Assembly (NCBI GenBank): GCA_013140415.1
Contig: JABFSW010000096.1
Span: 1-9,258 of the forward strand
Source of the DNA: Nitrosarchaeum sp.
GTDB lineage: Archaea; Thermoproteota; Nitrososphaeria; Nitrososphaerales; Nitrosopumilaceae
DNA length: 9,258 bases
Reading direction: 5' to 3'
Part shown: positions 1 through 7,200 of the stretch, piece by piece
Layout of the letters: each line of letters opens with the position of its first letter
Position numbering within the stretch: the first letter of the stretch is position 1
Program-made: the position numbers and the translations under genes
The notes under the pieces: generated by a model
What the model was told of the DNA's origin: nothing
Seen by the model: the letters and a program-made list of their open reading frames with translations, nothing else
Database searches by the model: none

Positions 1-9
1 GATGATAAG

Positions 10-981
10 TTGATAGCTGAATCAATATTAGTAGTATTTTTTGCACTTGTTTTAGATTTTGCAGTGGGAGATCCTAGAAACAAGTTTCATCCAACCTCTT
101 GGATAGGTTCTCTGATTGCAAAATTAACTCCACATACAAAACATTCATCAGCAAATTTAGAAAAACTTGGAGGTATTTTCATCATCTTGATTTCTAGTGG
201 AATTGTTGTATCTTTGCTTATCTTTCTAAATATTGGAATTAAATTAATTACTATAGATTACATCTACATTATAATTTCAATAATTGTAGGCGGTATATTA
301 CTAAAGACAACTATAGCAATAAAGGGAATGGAAAGACACGCCATTGCTGTAGTAACTGCTCTAGAGCAAAACGATATCTCGTCTGCCAGAGACAATTTAT
401 CGATGATTGTAAAGCGAAATACCACGAATCTTGACAAAAACCATGTATTTTCAGGCGTGCTAGAGAGTGTTAGTGAAAATACTGTTGATGGTATAACTGG
501 ACCTCTTTTCTACTTTGCAATTTTTGGTTTACCCGGAGCGTTTGTTTATCGAGTAATCAATACTGCAGATTCTATGATTGGATACAAGACAGATATTTTC
601 AAAAATGTTGGGTGGTTTGGAGCAAACTGTGACAAAATTTTGAATTACATTCCATCTAGGTTAACAGGATTTATCATGATACTTAGTGCCATGATTCTTG
701 GAAATAATTGGAGAAAATCTTATGAAATAATGATTCGTGATGGAAGAAAAACTAAAAGTCCTAATGCTGGATATCCTATGGCAGCTATTGCAGGTGCATT
801 GGGAGCAAAATTTGAAAAGATTGATCACTATTCACTTGGTGATGGAGACATTTCATTTACAAAAGATCATGTGAAATCAGCTATTTCAATAATGAAAGTT
901 ACATCAATATTGTTTTGTGGAATTGTAGTTATTCCAATTCTTTTACTTTTATATTCTTTAGGATGGTGGATTCATGCTTAA
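10..981 (+). CDS. cobD: Adenosylcobinamide-phosphate synthase CobD/CbiB
   Basis: Integral membrane enzyme of late cobalamin synthesis that attaches the (R)-1-amino-2-propanol (phosphate) arm to adenosylcobyric acid. The family hallmarks are in order: GDP and HP in the N-terminal membrane segment (residues 20-28), ESVSENTVDG (152-161), the block YRVINTADSMIGYK (180-193) and PNAGYPMAAIAGAL (251-264). Hydrophobic stretches near residues 5-20, 55-100, 160-180, 220-232 and 295-318 fit a polytopic membrane protein, and 323 aa is normal for the family. The start is TTG with a GATGAT stretch just upstream that could act as a ribosome-binding site. The frame stays open to the window edge, so a start further upstream cannot be excluded. 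The 3' end overlaps cobS by 8 bp, pointing to one operon. Identity is confident; the exact start is not. Confidence 0.93.
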   Translation: MIAESILVVFFALVLDFAVGDPRNKFHPTSWIGSLIAKLTPHTKHSSANLEKLGGIFIILISSGIVVSLLIFLNIGIKLITIDYIYIIISIIVGGILLKTTIAIKGMERHAIAVVTALEQNDISSARDNLSMIVKRNTTNLDKNHVFSGVLESVSENTVDGITGPLFYFAIFGLPGAFVYRVINTADSMIGYKTDIFKNVGWFGANCDKILNYIPSRLTGFIMILSAMILGNNWRKSYEIMIRDGRKTKSPNAGYPMAAIAGALGAKFEKIDHYSLGDGDISFTKDHVKSAISIMKVTSILFCGIVVIPILLLLYSLGWWIHA

Positions 982-1699
982 AGAAATTGGTTCTGTCTTT
1001 TCATTTCTGACTATTATTCCAACTAGTAATTCAAATCTTGAAACAATTGCAAAGTACATGTATATTTTTCCAATTGTAGGAATTGCAATTGGTTTGATTG
1101 TTGGCTCAATAGGCTTTGGGCTTTCATTATTTTTAGATCCGTTGATAGTAAGTTTGTTAGTTGTTGCTTCATTTGCAATACTTACTGGCATACATCACAC
1201 TGATGGTCTGGCAGATTTTGCTGATGGCTTGATGGTCAAGGGAACAAAAGAAAAAAAACTTGCAGCAATGAAAGATCTATCTACTGGTTCTGCAGGAATA
1301 GTTGCAATAGTATTGTATATTGTCGGATTGATAATAGCAATCTCGTTATCTACAGGATATCAGTTATTCTTGGCAATTTTACTAAGTGAGATATTTGCAA
1401 AATTTTCAATGGTTTTGATGGCAAGTATTGGAAAATCTGCATCTTTAGGCTCAAATTCACCATTTGTTGAGCTGATGAAAAACAAAAAGAAGTTGATACT
1501 GGCAGCTGTAATTACTCTAATCCCATTGGTTATTCTTGGTGGCACCACAGGATTGCTCTTATTTGGAGTGGGTGTGACATTGACCATGTTCCTAGTTGTC
1601 TTGACTGCTCGTAGCTTTGGAGGAATTACAGGAGATGTATTGGGTGCTACAAACGAATTGACTCGATTGGCATCTCTTCTGATCTTTGTTTCAGTATGA
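974..1699 (+). CDS. cobS: Adenosylcobinamide-GDP ribazoletransferase (cobalamin synthase) CobS
   Basis: Membrane enzyme that joins adenosylcobinamide-GDP to alpha-ribazole (or its phosphate), completing the nucleotide loop of cobalamin. The signature HTDGLADFADG (residues 75-85) supplies the metal-binding acidic cluster of the family. A second conserved block, GGITGDVLGATNEL (216-229), lies near the C-terminus, and the N-terminus has the usual FLTIIPT segment (11-17). Several hydrophobic helices are visible (about 31-55, 57-72, 108-126, 130-150, 174-212). At 241 aa it is full length. The ATG start lies inside the end of cobD, with GGTG at 965-968 as a plausible ribosome-binding site five bases upstream. 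Its stop codon shares ATGA with the cobY start, so the three genes are probably translationally coupled. Confidence 0.95.
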   Translation: MLKEIGSVFSFLTIIPTSNSNLETIAKYMYIFPIVGIAIGLIVGSIGFGLSLFLDPLIVSLLVVASFAILTGIHHTDGLADFADGLMVKGTKEKKLAAMKDLSTGSAGIVAIVLYIVGLIIAISLSTGYQLFLAILLSEIFAKFSMVLMASIGKSASLGSNSPFVELMKNKKKLILAAVITLIPLVILGGTTGLLLFGVGVTLTMFLVVLTARSFGGITGDVLGATNELTRLASLLIFVSV

Positions 1700-2280
1700 T
1701 TGGCATTGTTATGGCAGGTGGCAAAGGAAGCCGAATGAGCTTAGCTGGAGAAAAACTACTTTTAAAATACAAAAAACCTATAGTTCTTCATGTAATTGAT
1801 GCACTAGTAAATTCTAAATGTTTTTCAAAAATATTGGCAATTACAAGTTCTAATTCACCAAAAACAAAGACATTGTTAGAAGAAAATAATGTTGATCTCT
1901 TTAATACTCCAGGTGATGGTTATGTCGAAGATCTTAATTTAGTTCTTAAATCATTAAATGATTTTGTTTTGATTACCTCTGCTGACTTGCCATTTTTAGA
2001 TGGAGATATTATCAAAAATATTGTAAATCAATGCAATTCAGAAAATATTTGGACTACAATCCTTGTTACAAAAAAATTCCTGGAATCATTGCATCTTTCT
2101 TCTAATTATTGGCTTGATTTTGAGAATCAACAATGTTGCTATACTGGAATCTCACTAGTAAATGCAAAAAATATTTTGACACTAGAAAATATATCTGAGA
2201 AATTTATAATAATTGATGATAAAAGAATCGCTTTTAATCTAAACACAAAACAAGACTATGATTTACTCAGCACTGCCTGA
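1696..2280 (+). CDS. cobY: GTP:adenosylcobinamide-phosphate guanylyltransferase CobY
   Basis: Archaeal, non-homologous replacement for the nucleotidyltransferase activity of bacterial CobU: it transfers GMP from GTP to adenosylcobinamide-phosphate, giving the AdoCbi-GDP used by CobS. The Rossmann-like nucleotidyltransferase N-terminus carries the nucleotide-binding loop MAGGKGSRM (residues 6-14) followed by EK (19-20). Further motifs that I recall from characterised CobY are SPKTK (54-58), GDGYVEDL (73-80), SADLPFL (95-101) and FNLNTKQDY near the end. At 194 aa it matches the usual CobY length. It begins in an ATGA overlap with cobS and has no clear ribosome-binding site, so re-initiation from cobS translation is likely. 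Its last 18 bp are also coding, on the other strand, for the end of rps27e. MobA- or IspD-like transferases share the fold, but the operon and the motifs favour CobY. Confidence 0.9.
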   Translation: MIGIVMAGGKGSRMSLAGEKLLLKYKKPIVLHVIDALVNSKCFSKILAITSSNSPKTKTLLEENNVDLFNTPGDGYVEDLNLVLKSLNDFVLITSADLPFLDGDIIKNIVNQCNSENIWTTILVTKKFLESLHLSSNYWLDFENQQCCYTGISLVNAKNILTLENISEKFIIIDDKRIAFNLNTKQDYDLLSTA

Positions 2281-2460
2281 GATTTTTCCATTGATCTTTG
2301 CTTTAGAACCGGTTGGTTCAGCAATGTTGTTGCCACAAGAATTGCAGACAACAGCCTGTGATGCATGAGAATATACTACTTGTAACTCACCGCATTCATT
2401 ACAGTTAACTTTCTGGAACTTACTTGATGGCTTTGGAATTTCAATATGATCTTTTTTCAT
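2263..2460 (-). CDS. rps27e: Small ribosomal subunit protein eS27 (S27e)
   Basis: Zinc-ribbon protein of the archaeal/eukaryotic small ribosomal subunit. Two CxxC pairs, C20-C23 and C39-C42, form the zinc site with the spacing typical of S27e, and the family pattern around it (VNCNECGELQVVYSHA then VVCNSCGN) is easily recognised. At 65 aa it is a normal archaeal length. The ATG overlaps the rpl44e stop as ATGA, so the two are co-transcribed and probably translationally coupled. The C-terminal five codons and stop overlap the convergent cobY gene by 18 bp. In many archaea rpl44e-rps27e is followed by the genes for aIF2-alpha and Nop10; here cobY follows on the opposite strand instead. Confidence 0.96.
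   Translation of the reverse strand: MKKDHIEIPKPSSKFQKVNCNECGELQVVYSHASQAVVCNSCGNNIAEPTGSKAKINGKISGSAE
2283..2287 (+). terminator. Possible T-run terminator after cobY
   Basis: Five T residues on the + strand start two bases after the cobY stop codon. Archaeal transcription commonly ends at such T-runs without a hairpin. The run lies inside the rps27e coding sequence, so its use is only a suggestion. Confidence 0.25.
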
Positions 2461-2738
2461 GCTGCCACCAACTCAAATTTTCTTATTCTAATGCCTGGTT
2501 TGTTGTATTTCTTTTTGCATACTGTACATGTCATAATAGGAGTAACTTTCTTTGTAGTTTTTGCAGGCTTTGCAAGTTTTGGGAATTTTTGTCCACCATA
2601 CCCTCGTTTACGTTCCGCATGTCTGCGTTCTCCTCTTGCAGAACCTCTTCTTTTCCCAGCCTTGTATATGGAGACCTTCTGTTCAGTATGTGTTTTACAT
2701 TTTGCACAATACTTACGAATAGTCTTGGGTATGTTCAT
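2457..2738 (-). CDS. rpl44e: Large ribosomal subunit protein eL42 (L44e)
   Basis: Zinc-containing protein of the large ribosomal subunit near the E site. Cysteines C11/C14 (YCAKCKTHT) and C71/C74 (TCTVCKKKY) form the zinc ribbon. The loop GYGGQKFPK (46-54), which in this family reaches the tRNA CCA end, and the C-terminal RIRKFELV are diagnostic. The middle is very basic (KRRGSARGERRHAERKR), as expected for rRNA binding. At 93 aa it is full length. The start is ATG with no ribosome-binding site visible. A TATA-like box about 27 bp upstream predicts a transcript starting at or very near the ATG. It is the first gene of a two-gene unit with rps27e and is divergent from the adenine deaminase gene. 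Confidence 0.96.
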   Translation of the reverse strand: MNIPKTIRKYCAKCKTHTEQKVSIYKAGKRRGSARGERRHAERKRGYGGQKFPKLAKPAKTTKKVTPIMTCTVCKKKYNKPGIRIRKFELVAA

Positions 2739-2760
2739 ATGAAAAAAACCGCTTCAACGG

Positions 2761-2769
2761 TAATTTAAG
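2761..2769 (-). promoter_or_regulatory. TATA-like box for rpl44e-rps27e
   Basis: Read on the - strand this is CTTAAATTA, centred about 27 bp before the rpl44e ATG. That is the archaeal spacing for a leaderless transcript. The same site read on the + strand (TAATTTAAG) could serve the divergent adenine deaminase gene. Confidence 0.5.
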
Positions 2770-2777
2770 CATTGAAT

Positions 2778-2786
2778 CTATAATAG
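2778..2786 (+). promoter_or_regulatory. TATA-like box for the adenine deaminase gene
   Basis: The sequence CTATAATAG is a good archaeal TATA match. A start of transcription about 26 bp downstream would fall on the in-frame GTG at 2808. If this box is used, the annotated GTG at 2787 would lie upstream of the RNA, and translation would begin at 2808, 2850 or 2856. Confidence 0.4.
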
Positions 2787-4571
2787 GTGCAAAAAACAAG
2801 AAAATTTGTGACTTCGAGCCTAGCGAATTCGATTTCTTCATTAAATTCAGTGGCAATGGGTGACAAAAAAGCAGATCTTGTTCTAAAAAATTGTTCATTG
2901 CTATCTGTTTACACTAGAGAGATCATTCCAAAAATTCAGATTGCAATAATTAATGATAGAATTGCATATGTTGGTCCAGATGCAGGACATACAATTGGAA
3001 CAAAAACAACTATCATTGATGTCAAGGAAAAATATGTGGGACCTGGTTTTGCTGATCCACATTTACACATTGATCAATTTGTCTTACCTTCTGAATTTGC
3101 AAAAAAATCTCTTCTATGTGGAGTAACATCACTTTTCTCAGATCCAATAGACATTGTCAGCGTATCTGGTTACAAAGGATTTCAAGAATTTCTAAAACTT
3201 GGTGAAGATTTACCAATTCGAATATTTCAAGTTGTTCCAGGTGGTCTTCCTGTTGATGAAAAATTCAGTAATAGTAAAACTTTATCATTATCACAAGAAA
3301 AATTAGCAATTAAACACCCTCATGTTCTAGGACTGGGCGAAGTTTTTTCATGGACCAAAGTTACACTTCGAGATCCTAAAACAATGAAATCTTTGTCTGC
3401 CATGTTGGAAATGGATTGCATAATTAACGGACATACTGCTGGAGCCAGTGAAAAAAAACTCAACGCGTATGTAGCATCTGGAATTTTGTCATGTCATGAA
3501 CCTCTCAATTTTGATCAAGTCTTAGAAAGATTACGCCTAGGAATGTCAATTATGATAAGAGAAGGATCAATTAGGCGTGACTTGAAAGAAATCATTCCAA
3601 GTGTATTATCTCATGGGACAGGTCTTGACCGATTGATGTTTTGTTCTGATGGACTTGATCCTATAGATATTACAAAGTATGGTCATATTGATCACTGTGT
3701 TAGAGAATCCATCAAACTTGGTCTAAAACCAATAGATGCTATATCAATGGCTTCAAAAAACTGCTTTGATTATTACCATATGAGCAAAGATTTGGGTGGT
3801 ATTGCACCAGGAAAACTAGCAGATATTTTAATTTTTGATGACTTGAAATACATTAAACCCAACAAAGTCTTTGTAGGTGGAAAACTAGTTGTTTCAAACG
3901 GAAGTATTGTTACCTCAATAAAGAAAAAAACAATTTCTCCATGGATTAAAAAAACAGTCAAACTAAACAAACTATCTCCCAAAGACTTTGGTATTAAATC
4001 AATAAAGAAAAGCATTCTTGCAAATACTATTTTTATGCAAACTGAAATTATAACAAAACTTGGCTCAGCAGAGCTATTCACTAAAGAAGGAAATGTTTTG
4101 ACTTCTTTAGATAAGGATGTGTGGAAAGTAGCAGCTTTTGATAGAATTCATGGAACTAACAAACATGCTATGGGATTTCTTGAAAATTTTGGAGCAGACA
4201 TTGGTGCATTTGCATCAACTTGGAGTTTTCATGAAAATGACATGATTGTAATTGGCTCCAATGATTCTGATATGTCAATTGCTGCAAATACCCTTATAAA
4301 AAATCAGGGAGGTCTAGTTGTAATAAAATCTGGTAAAATTATTGCATCACTACCATTACAACTAGCAGGAATTATTTCTACTGATTCATTTGAAAAAGTT
4401 TTATCTAATTTTGAACAACTCAATAATTCTATTGTCGATTCTGGTTGTAAGTTTTCAAGACCACATCTGATCCCACTTTTCTTACCGTTTCTTGCTCTTC
4501 CATCAATTCGTATTCTATCTGGAGGAATTGTAGATGTTAAGAGACGATCTTACATTAATCCAATCAACTAA
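2787..4571 (+). CDS. ade: Adenine deaminase-like amidohydrolase (diverged)
   Basis: Cytosolic metal-dependent hydrolase of the amidohydrolase superfamily; the family converts adenine to hypoxanthine and ammonia for purine salvage. The 594-aa length and two-part layout match adenine deaminase: a metal-dependent barrel to about residue 350, then the Ade-specific C-terminal domain. Visible motifs are ADLVLKN (29-35), HLHID (92-96), GLGE (182-185), NGH (214-216), the block SCHEPLNFDQVLERLRLGM (235-253), IREG (257-260), CSD (286-288) and GHIDH (299-303). Several canonical residues are changed: HIE to HID, SDHE to SCHE, CTDD to CSDG, and the C-terminal AHDSHN to SFHEND (480-485). Activity on adenine is therefore probable, not certain. 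The start is ambiguous: GTG 2787 is given, but GTG 2808 and ATG 2856 are in frame. An N-terminal helix before ADLVLKN is usual in the family, which favours an early start. Confidence 0.82.
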   Translation: MQKTRKFVTSSLANSISSLNSVAMGDKKADLVLKNCSLLSVYTREIIPKIQIAIINDRIAYVGPDAGHTIGTKTTIIDVKEKYVGPGFADPHLHIDQFVLPSEFAKKSLLCGVTSLFSDPIDIVSVSGYKGFQEFLKLGEDLPIRIFQVVPGGLPVDEKFSNSKTLSLSQEKLAIKHPHVLGLGEVFSWTKVTLRDPKTMKSLSAMLEMDCIINGHTAGASEKKLNAYVASGILSCHEPLNFDQVLERLRLGMSIMIREGSIRRDLKEIIPSVLSHGTGLDRLMFCSDGLDPIDITKYGHIDHCVRESIKLGLKPIDAISMASKNCFDYYHMSKDLGGIAPGKLADILIFDDLKYIKPNKVFVGGKLVVSNGSIVTSIKKKTISPWIKKTVKLNKLSPKDFGIKSIKKSILANTIFMQTEIITKLGSAELFTKEGNVLTSLDKDVWKVAAFDRIHGTNKHAMGFLENFGADIGAFASTWSFHENDMIVIGSNDSDMSIAANTLIKNQGGLVVIKSGKIIASLPLQLAGIISTDSFEKVLSNFEQLNNSIVDSGCKFSRPHLIPLFLPFLALPSIRILSGGIVDVKRRSYINPIN

Positions 4572-4576
4572 GTAAT

Positions 4577-4585
4577 GTTAAAAAG
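4577..4585 (+). promoter_or_regulatory. TATA-like box for the thermosome gene
   Basis: GTTAAAAAG lies in the 43-bp gap between the adenine deaminase stop and the thermosome ATG, centred about 34 bp before the ATG. It would give a leader of only about 8 bases. The gene therefore probably has its own promoter and is not simply read through from ade. Confidence 0.4.
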
Positions 4586-4614
4586 GGGGATACAAAGGAT
4601 TGTAGCTTATCTCA

Positions 4615-6210
4615 ATGGCATCAATTCAACAAACACCAAATGGACCAGTTTTAGTTCTAAAAGAGAGCGCATTACAACAAAAAGGTAAAGATGCTCAGCA
4701 CAACAACATAGCTGCTGCCAAACTAGTCGCTGAACTAGTTAGAAGCAGCCTAGGTCCAAGAGGTTTAGATAAAATGTTAGTTGATTCCTTAGGCGATGTT
4801 ACTATTACAAATGATGGTGCAACCATTCTAAAAGAAATTGACGTTCAACACCCAGCTGCCAAAATGATGGTAGAAATTTCAAAAACAGTTGATAATGAGG
4901 TAGGAGATGGTACTACATCATCAGTAGTTTTTGGAGGTGCTCTTTTAGCTAGAGCAGAAGATCTTCTCAAAAAAGACGTTCACCCATCAGTAATTATTGA
5001 AGGTTATCAAGCAGCAGCTGAAAAAACACTAGAAATTTACTCTGAAATGGCAAAAAAGATCAAGCCTGATGATAGAGAAACACTTCTCAAGATTGCCATA
5101 ACCAGTATGCAATCAAAACTAATCTCTGAAGACAGTGATGTACTTTCCAAAGTTGTAGTTGATGCAATATTACGGGTTGCAACAAAGAAAGCAGAGACAT
5201 ATTCTATCGATCTTGAAAATATTAAAGTTGAAAAGAAAGCTGGTGGTTCTATTACCGATACTCAAATTATCAAGGGCATTGTTTTAGATAAAGAAGTTGT
5301 TCATAGTGGCATGCCAACTAAAATTGAGAACGCAAAGATTGCACTTTTGAATTCTGCACTAGAAATTGAAAAAACTGAGATGAGTTCTGAAATAAGAATT
5401 ACTGATCCTACACAAATGCAAATGTTTTTGGAAGAAGAAAACAGAATGCTCAAAACAATGGTTGATAAACTTCACAATGTTGGCGTTAATGTATTAATTT
5501 GTCAGAAAGGAATTGATGATATTGCACAACACTATTTAGCAAAATATGGCATTATGGCAGTTAGACGTGTTAAAGAAAGTGACATGACAAAACTTGGCAA
5601 AGCTACCGGGGGACGTGTCATTTCTAATCTTGATGATCTTACAGAAAAAGATCTTGGTACTGCAGATTTGGCTCATCAAAAGAAAGTTGAATCCGACAAG
5701 TGGGTATTCATTGAAGGATGTAAACATCCACAATCTGTAACTTTACTTATTCGTGGTGGTTCACAAAGAGTTATCGATGAAGTTGATCGTTCAATTCATG
5801 ATGCTCTAATGGTAGTAAAAGACGTAATTGAAAAACCAGAAATTGTTGCAGGAGGCGGAGCCCCAGAATCATATGCTGCATCTAAACTAAAAGACTGGGC
5901 AGATAGCTTTGATGGTAGAGAACAACTTGCAATTAAAAAATATGCTGAGGCATTGGAGATTATTCCTCTCACAATAGCCGAAAATGCAGGAATGGATCCT
6001 ATTGATACAATGGCTACACTTAGAGCAAAACAAAATCAAGGTCGTAAATGGACAGGAATTGATGCAAGAAATACAAAAATTGCAGATATGTTAGCTATTG
6101 ATGTTGTAGAGCCTCTTGCAGTAAAAGAACAGATAATCAAATCTGCAACCGAAGCTGCCTGCATGATTCTTAGAATTGATGATGTAATTTCTGTTTCTGG
6201 CGCACGATAA
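4615..6210 (+). CDS. thsA: Thermosome subunit (group II chaperonin)
   Basis: Subunit of the cytosolic double-ring ATP-dependent chaperonin related to eukaryotic CCT/TRiC. Clear signatures are LGPRG (46-50), NDGATIL (66-72), the catalytic GDGTTS (97-102) and the nucleotide-binding AGGGAPE (412-418). The equatorial, intermediate and apical parts are all present in order without a break. The N-terminal segment before the first helix is short. The protein ends at [11 protein letters not shown] (531 aa) and lacks the Gly/Met-rich tail that most archaeal thermosome subunits carry. The reading frame stops cleanly at TAA, so this is not an obvious frameshift. It starts at ATG behind a TATA-like box and is followed by a 55-bp gap to the ROK gene. 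Assignment to alpha, beta or another paralogue is not possible from this window, so the symbol is only generic. Confidence 0.95.
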   Translation: MASIQQTPNGPVLVLKESALQQKGKDAQHNNIAAAKLVAELVRSSLGPRGLDKMLVDSLGDVTITNDGATILKEIDVQHPAAKMMVEISKTVDNEVGDGTTSSVVFGGALLARAEDLLKKDVHPSVIIEGYQAAAEKTLEIYSEMAKKIKPDDRETLLKIAITSMQSKLISEDSDVLSKVVVDAILRVATKKAETYSIDLENIKVEKKAGGSITDTQIIKGIVLDKEVVHSGMPTKIENAKIALLNSALEIEKTEMSSEIRITDPTQMQMFLEEENRMLKTMVDKLHNVGVNVLICQKGIDDIAQHYLAKYGIMAVRRVKESDMTKLGKATGGRVISNLDDLTEKDLGTADLAHQKKVESDKWVFIEGCKHPQSVTLLIRGGSQRVIDEVDRSIHDALMVVKDVIEKPEIVAGGGAPESYAASKLKDWADSFDGREQLAIKKYAEALEIIPLTIAENAGMDPIDTMATLRAKQNQGRKWTGIDARNTKIADMLAIDVVEPLAVKEQIIKSATEAACMILRIDDVISVSGAR

Positions 6211-6233
6211 ATATATTCAATATAATTAGCTAA

Positions 6234-6242
6234 AACTTAAGC
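6234..6242 (+). promoter_or_regulatory. TATA-like box for the ROK kinase gene
   Basis: AACTTAAGC lies about 28 bp before the TTG start of the ROK gene, the spacing expected for a leaderless transcript. It shares CTTAA with the proposed rpl44e box. No ribosome-binding site is visible between it and the start. Confidence 0.4.
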
Positions 6243-6265
6243 AATCCTGTTTTCATTAGATATTA

Positions 6266-7129
6266 TTGTATAAACTAGGAATAGATCTTGGTGGAACTAA
6301 AATAGAAGCAATTCTGCTAGATGAAAATCTTGACACAATTAAACGAAAAAGAGTTCCAACCCCGCAAAATGATTATCATAAAATACTAAACACAATTAGT
6401 TCACTAGCTGCAGATCTTTTAGGAGATATTGATGATTATTCTATAGGCATTTGTACTCCTGGTGCGATTTCAAAAAAAACTGGCTTGATAAAAAACAGCA
6501 ATACTCAATGTCTTATAGGAAAACCACTCAAAGAGGATTTAGAAAATAAATTAGATAAAAAAATCTCTATGGAAAACGATGCAAATTGTTTTGCAATAGC
6601 TGAATCTACAATGGGTGCTGCAAAAGAATTTGATGTTGTTTTTGGAGTAATAATGGGCACTGGTGTAGGTGGAGGTATAGTCATTGATGGAAAAATTCAT
6701 CAAGGTAGAACCAACATAGCTGGAGAATGGGGACATCATACATTACATCAAAATGGAAATAATTGCTACTGTGGAAAGCAAGGTTGTGTTGAGACATACA
6801 TTAGTGGTCCAGCATTAGAAAAACAATGGAAAGAACTAACTGGAAAATCACAAAACATGCCTGAAATTATACAAAATCTTGAAAATTCCAAGACAAAACA
6901 ATGGAAGGATGAATTTTTAGAAAACTTTGGATTTGGATTGGCAAATGTAATTGACATTTTAGATCCAGATGTGATAGTTTTAGGAGGAGGTTTATCTAAT
7001 ATTGATTTTTTATACACTGAAGGAAAAGATTCAGTGTATGACAAGGTCTTTTCAGATTTAGTTGATACTCCAATTCTAAAAAACAAATTAGGTGATTCTG
7101 CTGGAGTTTTTGGTGCAGCATTACTGTAA
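6266..7129 (+). CDS. ROK-family sugar kinase (glucokinase-like)
   Basis: ATP-dependent sugar kinase of the ROK group in the actin/hexokinase fold. The phosphate-1 loop is GIDLGGTK (5-12). END (103-105) carries the expected catalytic base D105. GTGVGGG (131-137) is phosphate loop 2. The sugar-contacting ExGH motif is EWGH (154-157), and the zinc site is made by H157 with C167, C169 and C174 in CYCGKQGC. DPDVIVLGGGLSN near the C-terminus completes the ROK pattern. At 287 aa it is near normal length. The TTG start is well determined: an in-frame TAG lies three codons upstream and the GIDLGGTK loop begins at residue 5. No helix-turn-helix precedes the kinase part, so it is an enzyme and not a ROK repressor. 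The sugar (glucose, fructose, N-acetylmannosamine or other) cannot be read from the sequence, and no sugar-pathway neighbour helps. Confidence 0.9.
   Translation: MYKLGIDLGGTKIEAILLDENLDTIKRKRVPTPQNDYHKILNTISSLAADLLGDIDDYSIGICTPGAISKKTGLIKNSNTQCLIGKPLKEDLENKLDKKISMENDANCFAIAESTMGAAKEFDVVFGVIMGTGVGGGIVIDGKIHQGRTNIAGEWGHHTLHQNGNNCYCGKQGCVETYISGPALEKQWKELTGKSQNMPEIIQNLENSKTKQWKDEFLENFGFGLANVIDILDPDVIVLGGGLSNIDFLYTEGKDSVYDKVFSDLVDTPILKNKLGDSAGVFGAALL
7012..7039. repeat. Perfect 10-bp inverted repeat (hairpin) inside the ROK gene
   Basis: ATACACTGAA at 7012-7021 is exactly complementary to TTCAGTGTAT at 7030-7039, with an 8-base purine loop (GGAAAAGA). It lies in the ROK coding sequence about 90 bp before its stop and encodes residues around YTEGKDSVYD. 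It could form an mRNA hairpin or a dyad binding site, or be chance in AT-rich DNA. Confidence 0.6.
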
Positions 7130-7200
7130 AATCTAGTCTAAATTATTGTACATTCAGAATTTTCTTACTGTGTAAGGTGGTTTGATATGTAATCTGCTTT

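Noticed and set aside
1..13. Possible end of an upstream gene (TGA at 3-5 or 11-13)
   Set aside because: Only a few codons are visible and cannot be assigned to a frame or family. A cobalamin gene upstream is likely but not supported by the sequence here.
2424..2768. Two + strand open frames (2424-2768 and 2446-2742) opposite rpl44e
   Set aside because: They lie antisense to a clear ribosomal protein gene, and their Phe/Cys/Ser-rich translations are typical of a shadow of a Lys/Arg-rich frame.
6211..6265. AT-rich gap after the thermosome gene as a terminator or small RNA
   Set aside because: There is no strong T-run or stem. It is better explained as the promoter of the ROK gene.
6551..7086. 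Antisense open frames within the ROK gene
   Set aside because: They have no recognisable motifs or start signals and lie wholly inside a well-supported kinase gene.
7130..7200. Intergenic gap between the convergent ROK and phosphodiesterase genes
   Set aside because: I looked for a tRNA, small RNA or strong terminator. Only a short TTTT (about 7158-7161) and a GGTG followed by ATG-TAA were seen, which do not support a feature.
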